33,785 bases of DNA from Bin87 sp034428455 (GTDB taxonomy: Bacteria > Chloroflexota > Dehalococcoidia > Lucifugimonadales > UBA3495), in assembly GCA_034428455.1 (NCBI GenBank), contig DAOUHZ010000036.1, forward strand, positions 1 through 33,785, read 5' to 3'. The notes under the pieces are model-generated. The model was not told the DNA's origin, did no database searches, and saw only the letters and a list, made by a program, of their open reading frames with translations. Position 1 is the first letter of the stretch; the number at the start of each line of letters is the position of its first letter. This document shows positions 22,438 to 30,368 of the stretch, in pieces. The position numbers and the translations under genes are program-made.

Positions 22438-25236
22438 TCACTCCTCCGGTTCCACACGCACCGCGCATACCTTGTACTCGGGAATTTTCGAGTCGGGGTC
22501 GTAGACGGCGTTGGTCAGGAAGTTCGCCGCCGAATCACTCAACCGCACGAAAGGAATGAAAACTTCCCCGGTCCGCATGCGGTAGGTAAAACGGGCCGTT
22601 CCCGTAAGCTGTCCACGCCGCGAGCGGACTCGGACAGGCTCGCCGTCCCGGAGCCCGAACCGTTCGCCATCGGCTGGGTTGACGGACACTTCGAGGTTCG
22701 GCATCCGCGCCACAAGGTTGCCGACGTGACGGGTAATCGTGCCGCCGTGCCAGTGGTAAAGGACCCGGCCCGTGTTCAACACCAATGGGAACTGCTGCGA
22801 AGGCGTCTCCGCCGCGACTGGTCCCTGCTCGTAGGCGACGAATTTAGCCCGGTCGCCCCGGGGGAAATTGTCGCCGTAAAGATAGCTGGTTCCCGGGTGA
22901 TCGGGCGTCGGGCAAGGCCATTGAATTCCACCCTCGGCGTCCAGGCGTTCGTAAGAGATACCTGCCAGCTGTGGGGTCAGGCTGGCCATCTCCGCAAATA
23001 TCTCTGACGGATGCCTATAGGCAAACTGGTCCCCCAATGGCAGGCTCAGTAAATCGCACATCCTCCTGGCCAGTTCGCTGATGATCGCCCAATCCGGCCG
23101 GCTCTCGCCGACCGGTTCGACGGCTTGCCGCACCCGCTGCACCCGGCGCTCGCTGTTGGTGAAAGTCCCGTCCTTCTCCGCAAAGCTGGTCGCCGGCAGC
23201 ACGACGTCCGCGAGCCTCGCTGTTTCATGCAGGAAAATGTCCTGGACTACCAGGAAGTCCAATTTTCGGAACAATTCGTCCGCCCGGTTGAGGTCGGGTT
23301 CACTGAGCAGAGGGTTTTCGCCGGTGATGTACATTGCGCGTACGCCGCCAGGTTCGCCAATGGAGTCCACCATGTCGGTGACCACGCTGCCCGCCTGGTC
23401 AGGCAGTGCTCCACTGGCTCCCCAGGCCCGTGCGAACTTCTCCACCGACTCGGGTCGCAAGCCCTGGTAGCCCGGCAGCGAATCGGGTACGCATCCGGCA
23501 TCGCCACAACCTTGTACATTGTTCTGGCCCCGCAGCGGCGATATGCCGGATCCCGGGAACCCCATCTGCCCGGTTACCAACGCCAGATTGAGAACCGAAT
23601 GGACGTTGGCCGTGCCGTTGGTATGCTGGGTAAGTCCCATTCCCCAGATCAGGCAAGCCCCGCCACGACTGTCGCTTGTGTCGCCGTGGCGCGGGACTGG
23701 CGGCTCCGCAACCATGCGCGCGGCGGCGCGAATGTCGTCCGCGGAAACGCCGGTGATAGCCGATGCCCGTTCCGGCGTGTACCCGTCGATCACAGCGCGC
23801 CATTCGTCGTAGCCCTCGGTACGACGCGCCGCGAAACTATCGTCGGCCAAGCCCTCAGCCACTACAGTGTGCGCCATCGCATTCAGCAGTGCGACGTCGG
23901 TCCCCGGATATGGTCGCAGCCACAGGTCGGCGTAGTCGCACATGTCGATCCGGCGCGGATTGATCACGATCAGCCTGGCGCCGCGCTCCACCACAGCCCG
24001 TCGCATCCTTGACGCAGCGACCGGGTGGTTGGAGGTGGGGTCGCAGCCGATCACCACCAGGCAACCCGCGTTCTCATAGTCGGTGTAGGAGTTGCTGGTG
24101 GCGCCGCTGCCCAACGAAGCGAGCATCGCGGCCACTGACGGAGCATGACACAAACGCGTGCAGTGGTCGATGTTGTTGCTTCCCATGACCAGACGGCTGA
24201 ACTTTTGCTGCACGTAGCCGTCTTCATTGGTTGCCTTGGCCGAGCACAGGGTTCCGAACGATTCGCCTAGGTAGTCGGCCAAGCGCGAGGCTACCAGGTC
24301 CAGTGCTTCATCCCAGGTCGCCTCCCGGAAACCGCCGGTGAAACGGTCGCCCTCCCGTATCAGCGGAGTACTGATACGGTCGCCGTGCTGCACGAAGGTG
24401 TATCCGAAGCGCCCTTTTACGCACAGCATCCCGACGCTGGAAAGGTTGTCCGGGTCATCATGCGAGGCGATGATCCGGCCCGCATCCGGACCCTCCCTGG
24501 CGTCGTTGACCTCAAGATTGATGCCGCAGCCCACGCCGCAATAAGGGCAAGTAGTCTTGACCCGATGGGTTGGCGCTTTTGTGTCCACAGGCGATTTCAC
24601 GTTGATCGCGCCGGTAGGGCACACGCTGAGGCATTGGCCGCACGTGGTGCAAATGCTTTCTCCCAGTGGTTTGTCGCCCGCGGTGGCGATACGGGCTGTC
24701 GAGCCGGCTCCCAGCACGTCTATCGCCCCGATGAATTGGTGGCTGGACTGGCAGGCGTTGACGCAGCGGGCGCACAAGATGCATGCGTCCATGGCCAGGT
24801 TGAACACCGGATTGGATTCATCCGTAGGCTGGCGTGGCCGTGATTCCCAGCGCGTTGAGGTGATCCCGTGCAGCCTGGCTGCGTCCGAAAGCAGGCCGTA
24901 GCTTTCAGTCGGCCCGCCGGACCCGTTCCCGTGGCCCACCATGCCGAGGGTGAGTTCGATGACGCCGGAACGAATACGCCTCGCGTCGGCCGTGTCGGTG
25001 CGGATAACCATGCCTTCGCTGGCCGGCGTCGAGCAGGATGCCGGAAATCCGCGCATTTCCTCGATTTGGACCAGGCAGGTTCGACAGGCGCCGATGGCCG
25101 GCATATCCGCGTCCTTGCACAGTTGCGATAACGGCACCCCAGCGGCGTTGACAGCATCAAGCGCGCTGGCTCCTGCCGGCAAGCTGACGGGGATTCCGTC
25201 AACTGTCACGCTGATGGTTGGACTTGCGACGACCAT
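22438..25236 (-). CDS. fdhA: Formate dehydrogenase alpha subunit, Cys-type, with NuoG-like Fe-S N-terminus
   Basis: This 932-residue protein should oxidise formate (or reduce CO2) at a Mo/W-bis-pterin site. Fe-S binding runs in order. The [2Fe-2S] cluster uses Cys40, 51, 54 and 68. One [4Fe-4S] uses Cys152, 155, 158 and 162, another uses Cys196, 199, 202 and 206, and the MopB-domain cluster uses Cys230, 233, 237 and 272. The residue that is selenocysteine in E. coli FdhF is Cys363 here (RLCHAPSV), with the conserved His next to it. The C-terminal molydopterin-dinucleotide-binding domain includes 'LNTGRVLYHWHGGTITR'. GGAGGGAG precedes the ATG. No NuoE/F-type partner subunits are in the window. 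Confidence 0.92.
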   Translation of the reverse strand: MVVASPTISVTVDGIPVSLPAGASALDAVNAAGVPLSQLCKDADMPAIGACRTCLVQIEEMRGFPASCSTPASEGMVIRTDTADARRIRSGVIELTLGMVGHGNGSGGPTESYGLLSDAARLHGITSTRWESRPRQPTDESNPVFNLAMDACILCARCVNACQSSHQFIGAIDVLGAGSTARIATAGDKPLGESICTTCGQCLSVCPTGAINVKSPVDTKAPTHRVKTTCPYCGVGCGINLEVNDAREGPDAGRIIASHDDPDNLSSVGMLCVKGRFGYTFVQHGDRISTPLIREGDRFTGGFREATWDEALDLVASRLADYLGESFGTLCSAKATNEDGYVQQKFSRLVMGSNNIDHCTRLCHAPSVAAMLASLGSGATSNSYTDYENAGCLVVIGCDPTSNHPVAASRMRRAVVERGARLIVINPRRIDMCDYADLWLRPYPGTDVALLNAMAHTVVAEGLADDSFAARRTEGYDEWRAVIDGYTPERASAITGVSADDIRAAARMVAEPPVPRHGDTSDSRGGACLIWGMGLTQHTNGTANVHSVLNLALVTGQMGFPGSGISPLRGQNNVQGCGDAGCVPDSLPGYQGLRPESVEKFARAWGASGALPDQAGSVVTDMVDSIGEPGGVRAMYITGENPLLSEPDLNRADELFRKLDFLVVQDIFLHETARLADVVLPATSFAEKDGTFTNSERRVQRVRQAVEPVGESRPDWAIISELARRMCDLLSLPLGDQFAYRHPSEIFAEMASLTPQLAGISYERLDAEGGIQWPCPTPDHPGTSYLYGDNFPRGDRAKFVAYEQGPVAAETPSQQFPLVLNTGRVLYHWHGGTITRHVGNLVARMPNLEVSVNPADGERFGLRDGEPVRVRSRRGQLTGTARFTYRMRTGEVFIPFVRLSDSAANFLTNAVYDPDSKIPEYKVCAVRVEPEE

Positions 25237-25302
25237 CGCTACTCCCTCCCGCCTTGGCTATATTCGACAAAAGGTTGCCTGCGGGCAGTGTCTCTAACCC
25301 GA

Positions 25303-26514
25303 TCAGCCTTCGAAGTAACCCTCCTCCTGGAAGAGTTCCGCAAGGCGGGCCACGCCCTCGCGTATTTCGTCGGGCGAGTTATGGCTGTAGGTGAGGCGCA
25401 GGTGGTTGTTGCGTCCACGATCCGACCGGAACATACCGCCCGGATTGTACTTGACGTCGCGCGCAGTGGCTTTGGCGAGGGTGGTCCACGTGTCGGCGCT
25501 CTCGGGCAGCTTGACGAACATCATCATGCCGCCGTGGGGGTGGGTCCACTCGCAGAAGGACGGGAAGTTGCTCTCCAGTGCGCCGATCATAGCGTCGCGT
25601 CTCGCCAGGAGAGCCTGCCGCACCGCTTCGATATGGTCGGCCTCGTGCACCCGCATGTATTCGTAGACCATGGTGGTGGCGAGGTGGCTCACGCTGCGAC
25701 GCGGCAGGTTCTCGGCGTTGACCTGCGGCAGCGCGTCCTGAACGCCAGGCGGCAGCACGCCGAAACCCACGCGCAGCCCGCACCCCAGGAGCTTGGTGAA
25801 TGACGACACGTAGAACACGTCGCCCTGGTCGCTGATGCCCGACATCGCCTGCGGCAAGGGGTCCCCGTCAATGCGGAAATCGGCGTAGGATTCGTTCTCC
25901 ATGACCGGCACGCCGTACTTTTGGGCGACTTCCAGGATCGCCCGCCGTCGTCCCTCGGACACAGTAAAACCCAGGGGATTCTGGTACACCGGAATCGTCC
26001 AGACGAATTTGGCCCGGCGTCCCGCGCCGTCCAGCGATGCCAGCGCGTCTTCCAGCGCGTCGGGCAACATGCCATCCTCATCGCAAGGGACGTGGATCGG
26101 TTCTGCGCCCCGTTCCATCATCATGCGCAGGCTGCCCATATAGGTGAATTCCTCCACCAGGACGATGTCACCCGGATTGATGAAGGACTCCAGGACGATG
26201 GATATGGCCCCGCCGGCTCCGTCGGAAATGAAGACATCGTTCGGGGAAACTTCATAGCCGCGGTTGGCGGCCAGGCGCTCGGCGATCATTTCCCTGAGGC
26301 CCACGTGACCGCCCGGCGGTGGATAGCCCGCCAGCGACGCGCCACCGCTGGTTTCCAAGCCGGTCTTGATGGCGGCCAGGTATTCGTCAGCATCGACCAC
26401 CTCCGGGACTGCGTTGGTGATCGAAAAAATATACTTGACGGTGTCACTTGCCCCGGGCGGCGATGCTACGGACCTCGGCAGGTTGCTGGAGAAAAGGGAT
26501 GCGTAATCGACCAT
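25303..26514 (-). CDS. PLP-dependent aminotransferase (class I/II, 2-aminoadipate/MocR-like type)
   Basis: This is a 403-residue protein starting at MVDYASLFSS (26514), chosen for GGGGAGG seven bases upstream. It has the aminotransferase I fold: 'GYPPPGGHVGLREMIA', then 'FISDGAGGAISIVLESFINPGDIVLVEEFTY', 'PVYQNPLGFT' (177-180 YQNP), Schiff-base Lys241 in SSFTKLLGCG, and Arg248 nearby. In family members with EDDPY, the first Asp contacts the PLP ring nitrogen; here the motif is ENESY, so that position is Asn207. This may alter reactivity. It lies upstream of fdhA on the same strand with a 66-base gap. Confidence 0.88.
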   Translation of the reverse strand: MVDYASLFSSNLPRSVASPPGASDTVKYIFSITNAVPEVVDADEYLAAIKTGLETSGGASLAGYPPPGGHVGLREMIAERLAANRGYEVSPNDVFISDGAGGAISIVLESFINPGDIVLVEEFTYMGSLRMMMERGAEPIHVPCDEDGMLPDALEDALASLDGAGRRAKFVWTIPVYQNPLGFTVSEGRRRAILEVAQKYGVPVMENESYADFRIDGDPLPQAMSGISDQGDVFYVSSFTKLLGCGLRVGFGVLPPGVQDALPQVNAENLPRRSVSHLATTMVYEYMRVHEADHIEAVRQALLARRDAMIGALESNFPSFCEWTHPHGGMMMFVKLPESADTWTTLAKATARDVKYNPGGMFRSDRGRNNHLRLTYSHNSPDEIREGVARLAELFQEEGYFEG

Positions 26515-26563
26515 ATGTGGCCTCCCCATGCGGCGGTGGCGCGTATGGTATCAGATGCGCGCC

Positions 26564-26591
26564 ATCATATAACCCGATTTCAGAGTGCCAA
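26564..26591 (-). promoter_or_regulatory. Candidate promoter for the aminotransferase-fdhA unit
   Basis: On the minus strand, TTGGCA (complement of 26586-26591) and TATGAT (complement of 26564-26569) are 16 bases apart. The leader to the aminotransferase start is about 45 bases. Confidence 0.5.
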
Positions 26592-26608
26592 ACCAGACAA
26601 ACGTGACC

Positions 26609-27808
26609 TCACACGGCAGCTTTGCGGCGTTCGGCGACTCCTTCCCTCACGAGGGGGATCAGCTCCCTTCCGTAATCGGCGGCGTCCGCCAGCGGGTCGA
26701 ACCCGCGAATGATGAACGCGCTGCATCCCAGGTCGTAATACGCCAGCAGGGAGTCCGCCACCTGCTGCGGCGTGCCCACCAGGCACGTGGTGCTGCCGGA
26801 GGCTCCGCTGGCCGCCGCTATGGGCATCCAAAGCCGTTCGTCGTGCAGGTTCCCCTCGGCCGCGAAACGCAGCAACCGCCAGGCGCCCTCGGATTGTGGC
26901 CGGGTGGGGACGCCGGGAGTTACCCGTCCCGCGGTGGCCTGCTGCACCCGGGCGAGGATCTCCTCTGCTCTTTGCCATGCCTTTTCCTCAGTGTCAGCGA
27001 GGATGGGCCGCGCCGACAGGCTGAACCGCATGTCCGATGGGTTGCGGCCGGAAGCGCTTACACGCTGGCGCACGTCGGCGATCCGTTCGGCGATGGACGC
27101 CCTAGGCTCGCCCCACAGGGCGAAAAGGTCAGCACGACGGCTGGCGGTATCCAGCGCGGCCTCCGAGGCTCCCCCGAAGAACAGCGGCACATGGGGGTAT
27201 TGCCGGCAGCGCGCCTGGCTGTACGCAGCCTGAAGGCGGTAGAACTCGCCGTCGTGATCAAAGGGTTCCGTCTCCGTCCAGATGCGACGCATTACATTTA
27301 GGTATTCGTCCGTGCGGCGGTAGCGCGAGTCGTGGTCCAGCCAGTCGCCGTCCTGCCGCTGCTCGATGTCGTTGCCCCCGGTGATGATGTGGAGGGCGAT
27401 GCGTCCGTTGGTCAGCTGGTCCAGGGTGGCCGCCTTCCGGGCTGCCAGGGTGGGCGCGACGAAGCCGGGACGGTGAGCGATCAAGTACCCCAGGCGCTCG
27501 GTGTGCGCTGCGGCGTAGCCCGCCACTTCGAATCCGTCCGCGGTGGAAGAGGAATAGCCGGTCAGCACCATGTCGAAGCCGGCCTCCTCGTGGGTGCGGG
27601 CAAAGTCCAGGATGTAATCCGGGTCCACGCCGGAGGGGACCTCGGCGCCGGGATTGATCCCTCCGCCGAACAGGCTCAACGTGGCTCCCCGGTTGGCCTG
27701 CGATTCGCGAACCACGCCGATCATCCCGACGATGGTTACCCCGTCCTTTCCGTAAACGGTTGGAACGGCTGGTTGCGGTTGGTTTCCGTTGCTGCGGGTC
27801 TCGCTCAT
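26609..27808 (-). CDS. Luciferase-like (LLM class) flavin monooxygenase 2, SsuD/alkanesulfonate type
   Basis: This is a 399-residue protein from ATG 27808 (GGAG about 11 bases upstream; ATG 27817 and GTG 27829 are also in frame). Hallmarks of the alkanesulfonate/nitrilotriacetate monooxygenase branch: 'PDYILDFARTHEEAGFDMVLTGYSS', 'RLGYLIAHRPGFVAPTLAARKAATLDQLTNGRIALHIITGGND' (given here in part) and 'GTPQQVADSLLAYYDLGCSAFIIRG'. It would use reduced flavin and O2, possibly on sulfonates, but no sulfonate transporter is in view. It belongs to a different subfamily from the enzyme at 20169. It is first on the minus strand before the aminotransferase and fdhA genes. Confidence 0.9.
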   Translation of the reverse strand: MSETRSNGNQPQPAVPTVYGKDGVTIVGMIGVVRESQANRGATLSLFGGGINPGAEVPSGVDPDYILDFARTHEEAGFDMVLTGYSSSTADGFEVAGYAAAHTERLGYLIAHRPGFVAPTLAARKAATLDQLTNGRIALHIITGGNDIEQRQDGDWLDHDSRYRRTDEYLNVMRRIWTETEPFDHDGEFYRLQAAYSQARCRQYPHVPLFFGGASEAALDTASRRADLFALWGEPRASIAERIADVRQRVSASGRNPSDMRFSLSARPILADTEEKAWQRAEEILARVQQATAGRVTPGVPTRPQSEGAWRLLRFAAEGNLHDERLWMPIAAASGASGSTTCLVGTPQQVADSLLAYYDLGCSAFIIRGFDPLADAADYGRELIPLVREGVAERRKAAV

Positions 27809-27829
27809 GCTTGCCATTTCTCCGATCAC

Positions 27830-27848
27830 ACTACCAAGTCAGGGTAGT
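27830..27848. promoter_or_regulatory. Inverted repeat ACTACC-N7-GGTAGT upstream of the flavin monooxygenase
   Basis: A perfect 6-bp inverted repeat lies about 20 bases upstream of the minus-strand monooxygenase start. It could be an operator or an mRNA hairpin near the ribosome-binding site. Confidence 0.3.
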
Positions 27849-27912
27849 TTAGACCATTTACCATCGGTTGCGTTCACGCCATGAAATCGGATATCGAGTA
27901 TTGCGTTTGGGG

Positions 27913-27941
27913 TTGACAGGCATCTGCGTACCATATACTAT
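27913..27941 (+). promoter_or_regulatory. Strong sigma70 promoter of an independent small transcript
   Basis: TTGACA (27913-27918) and TACTAT (27936-27941) are exactly 17 bases apart; TATACT also overlaps the -10. No conventional gene lies downstream on this strand before 30.3 kb. Confidence 0.65.
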
Positions 27942-28024
27942 GTATTCAAGGTGTTGGGGGCGCAGGGAACTCCCACCCGCCGTAAACTCGATGGCCGGAC
28001 CATCGTCAACGCAGGAGGTTAGAA

Positions 28025-28102
28025 GTGGTTACGCTGATTGAGCTGAACCATAGCTGGCATTTCCCCTGTAAACACCCTGTCGGCGGGACCGCGGTGGCAT
28101 GA
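28025..28102 (+). CDS. 25-residue peptide with an ideal ribosome-binding site
   Basis: AGGAGG at 28013-28018 lies exactly six bases before GTG 28025. The frame encodes 25 residues beginning MVTLIELNHSWHFPCKHP and ending TAVA before TGA. It has one Cys, three His and two Pro near the middle. It sits within the small transcript between its promoter and hairpin. It could be a regulatory leader peptide or a small functional or modified peptide. I know no family like it. Confidence 0.4.
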   Translation: MVTLIELNHSWHFPCKHPVGGTAVA

Positions 28103-28180
28103 CGATGCTGGGCGGCCGCTGACAGGGGCAAACCCGTCAGCCCGTCGCATCCTTGGCGGCGGAACGAAGGGAAAACCAGC

Positions 28181-28214
28181 AACCGGGGCCTCGACTGTTT
28201 ATCGGGCCCCGGTT
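28181..28214. terminator. Hairpin closing the small transcript, possibly bidirectional
   Basis: AACCGGGGCC and its exact complement GGCCCCGGTT form a 10-bp GC-rich stem around a 14-base loop, followed by TTT on the plus strand. It also lies 36 bases past the end of the minus-strand nucleotidyltransferase gene, so may serve both. Confidence 0.65.
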
Positions 28215-28250
28215 TCAGTATGCCCCGGCCAAGCGACTTGATCGTCGTCG

Positions 28251-28904
28251 TCAGGTCACTGAGCCGGCTTCCAACTCTCTCACCGCGGCCCGGTACTGTT
28301 CGGGAGTGTTGACGTCCCAGAGCAATTCGGCGGCGCCCAGTTCCACGCGCTGCGTGGCGTCGCTATGACGTTCCGTGACCGCCCGCATACCCTGGGTTTT
28401 CTCGTCGATGGCGATGAGTTCGCTGTACAGGCTCCGGCTCACGACGATGGGATGGCCGCCTTTTCCACGGTAGGTGGGGATGGTGATGAGATTTGCATCT
28501 CCGTCGCGATGGGCGTGCAGCGTTCTCTTGATGGTCCTGGCTGAACGCGGCTGATCCACGTTCAACATCAAGATCGCCGCGTCGGGGTTGGCGGAGGGTC
28601 CCAGCGCCCAGAGGCCAGTCTTGATTGAGGTAGTTTTCCCCTGAGCGTAGTCCTCGTTGATGACGCACCGCACCTTGCCAAGGTTGTACACGTCCCGGTT
28701 GGCGCCGACCCGCGCCTGCAACTCGTCGGCCCGGTGGCCCAGCACTACGACCACCTCGTCCGCCCCGGCCTCCCGCAGCGCGACTATCTGGTGGATGATC
28801 AGTGGCCGTCCCTGCCAGTCCAGCAGCGCTTTCAACTGGCCCATGCGCCTTGAAACCCCTGCGGCGAGAAGTATCGCGGAGGTGAATGGCGCCGTGTCAG
28901 CCAT
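28251..28904 (-). CDS. MocA/MobA-like molybdenum cofactor nucleotidyltransferase
   Basis: This 217-residue protein has the NTP-transferase signature 'ILLAAGVSRRMGQLKALLDWQG' in part (LAAG at 13-16, RMG, Lys25). Further features are 'ADEVVVVLGHRADEL', 'LMLNVDQPRS' and 'KGGHPIVVSRSLY'. The family attaches CMP or GMP to molybdopterin to form the dinucleotide cofactor. The MocA (cytidylyl) branch serves xanthine-dehydrogenase-type enzymes such as the operon at 3832-7629. The gene next to it upstream on the same strand is xdhC, a common pairing. The gap to xdhC is 48 bases. The start has only a weak ribosome-binding site. Confidence 0.85.
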   Translation of the reverse strand: MADTAPFTSAILLAAGVSRRMGQLKALLDWQGRPLIIHQIVALREAGADEVVVVLGHRADELQARVGANRDVYNLGKVRCVINEDYAQGKTTSIKTGLWALGPSANPDAAILMLNVDQPRSARTIKRTLHAHRDGDANLITIPTYRGKGGHPIVVSRSLYSELIAIDEKTQGMRAVTERHSDATQRVELGAAELLWDVNTPEQYRAAVRELEAGSVT

Positions 28905-28952
28905 GTCGGACGATCACCGACCTGCGAGACAACCGGATGAATAGTTCGATGG

Positions 28953-30089
28953 TCAGTCCGCGGTAGCTTCCATCGCGCGGTTGGCCCGCCGCTCTGCCCG
29001 CTCCAGGTACCAGTCATCCATGGTCATGGGGCTGCCCTTGCCGCCACGACGGGCCATGATGATCTCGGACATGATGCTCACGGCCAACTCTTCCGGCTCC
29101 AGGGCGCCAATGTCGAGGCCGATGGGAGCGCGCACTTCGGCCAGGCGCTCACGCGGCACGCCTTCCTGCAACAAGCGCTGGTAGATCATCAGCGTCTTCC
29201 GCCGGCTGCCCAGCAAACCGATGTACCGCGCCTTGGTGGTCAACGCCGCCTCCAGCGCCACGTCGTCAAACCAGTGCCCCCGGGACGCCACCACGATGAA
29301 GCTGTTGACGTTGATGTCCAGGTGGTCAGCCCAGTTGGTGTAAGGCGTGACGATGGTCTCTTCAGCGTAGGGGAAACGTTCGGGATTCGAAAAATCCTCG
29401 CGGTCGTCAATGATGTACACCCGGTAGCCCAGTTGGTGGGCGAGGTCAGCGGTTGCCTTGCCGACGTGCCCGCCACCCACCATCACCAGCGTCGGCGGGG
29501 TAGTGAAACCCTCAACGAACAGCTCGGTTTGGTCATCGATGGTCACCGACTCATTCGCGCCGACAGCAGCGACTCGACCGGCCGCTTCCAGGGCGATTTC
29601 ATCCAGATCGGCGGTTCCGATGCCGCCGGCTATGGATCCATCGGATCGGAGCAACAGCTTGGCCCCGAGCGGAGCGGTGTCCCCTTCCGACCGCACCACC
29701 GTGGCCAGGGCGGCCGGCTCCGCCCCGTCATACGCGCCAAGCAACTCGGAACCAATGTCGGAAAAATCGCCGTTATCCCAGAAGGGCTCAAGGTAGAAGT
29801 ACATCGTGCCGCCGCAGACCAGGCCGTCGCGGGCGGCGATGTCTTCATTCAGATAATAGTCCTTGAACTCCGGGCCGCCCTCGTTGCGCAGGATCTCCCG
29901 CGCCGCGAACCAGATATCACCCTCCACGCAGCCGCCGCCCAGGGTACCGACGGCAGTGCCGTCCTCCCGCACCAGCAGCATCGCGCCGGCCTTCTGCGGC
30001 GTGGAGCCTTTGGTTCGCACCACCGTGGCCAGCACACAGGGATTGCCAGATTCCAACTGATTTACCGCTTCCTGAATAACGTCGCGCAC
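28953..30089 (-). CDS. xdhC: XdhC/CoxF-family molybdenum cofactor insertion protein
   Basis: This 378-residue protein begins at GTG 30089 (AGGTG upstream). The N-terminal XdhC domain carries 'ATVVRTKGSTPQKAGAMLLV' and 'GTLGGGCVEGDIW' (GGGCVEG at 51-57). A second half-repeat carries 'ALATVVRSEGDTAPLGAKLLL'. The C-terminal Rossmann domain carries GGGHVG at 205-210 and 'GYRVYIIDDRE'. XdhC proteins hold sulfurated molybdenum cofactor and deliver it to Mo hydroxylases, so the large subunit at 4316-6721 is a likely client. It diverges from ispG. Confidence 0.9.
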   Translation of the reverse strand: MRDVIQEAVNQLESGNPCVLATVVRTKGSTPQKAGAMLLVREDGTAVGTLGGGCVEGDIWFAAREILRNEGGPEFKDYYLNEDIAARDGLVCGGTMYFYLEPFWDNGDFSDIGSELLGAYDGAEPAALATVVRSEGDTAPLGAKLLLRSDGSIAGGIGTADLDEIALEAAGRVAAVGANESVTIDDQTELFVEGFTTPPTLVMVGGGHVGKATADLAHQLGYRVYIIDDREDFSNPERFPYAEETIVTPYTNWADHLDINVNSFIVVASRGHWFDDVALEAALTTKARYIGLLGSRRKTLMIYQRLLQEGVPRERLAEVRAPIGLDIGALEPEELAVSIMSEIIMARRGGKGSPMTMDDWYLERAERRANRAMEATAD

Positions 30090-30368
30090 GCTTTCACCTG
30101 CCTGATGCCCGAATCTGTCGGGCTAGTACGCCGACTCACGCCGGAACCCACCGCTGCGCCGGCCACACGTTGACGCTCACATTATACAGCAACCCTGTCT
30201 CCGGTTCGCGTAGCTGCATCGGCGATTCGCCCCGGAGCCGGTTGTGTCGCGCCGCCGGGCCCCCGCCGCACGGTGGCATCGGCGATTGGCAATCGTGTAT
30301 GATTGTCAGCCATAAGTTCGGATTTTTCGAGTTCGCCACACCTCTTTTCCCACTAGGCGGTGACGAAG
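30090..30368. promoter_or_regulatory. Divergent control region between xdhC and ispG
   Basis: This 279-base interval has no gene. Minus strand: a TATAAT -10-like box at 30181-30186 with a poor -35. Plus strand: TATGAT at 30298-30303, also with a weak -35. A 12-base direct repeat, GCATCGGCGATT, occurs at 30216-30227 and 30276-30287, exactly 60 bases apart, which could be a paired regulator site. Confidence 0.35.

Larger units (their letters stand above)
27948..28214 (+). ncRNA. Candidate structured small RNA / leader transcript, unknown class
   Basis: A transcript of about 267 bases is predicted between a near-consensus promoter and a strong hairpin. Structure includes CGATGG-CCGGA-CCATCG (27989-28005) ahead of a ribosome-binding site. 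It also has competing pairings of CCCCTGT (28063-28069) or CCCTGTC (28075-28081) with GACAGGGG (28121-28128). A local hairpin CTGAC...GTCAG (28119-28140) uses the same bases. I searched by eye for SRP RNA, tmRNA, 6S, RNase P and common riboswitch cores and saw none. Competing helices suggest a switch or attenuator, perhaps governed by translation of the small ORF inside it. Confidence 0.45.

Noticed and set aside
24140..24160. Selenocysteine in formate dehydrogenase
   Set aside because: The aligned codon encodes Cys363 and the frame has no internal TGA.
28100..28108. Second selenocysteine candidate: TGA CGA TGC (U-R-C) ending the 25-codon ORF
   Set aside because: The frame after the TGA shows no protein-like conservation and the bases run into RNA structure and the terminator, so it looks like an ordinary stop.
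27948..28214. SRP RNA, tmRNA, 6S RNA or a known riboswitch
   Set aside because: None of the signature cores (for example the SRP GGAA/AGCAGCC helix or a tmRNA tag) could be found by eye.
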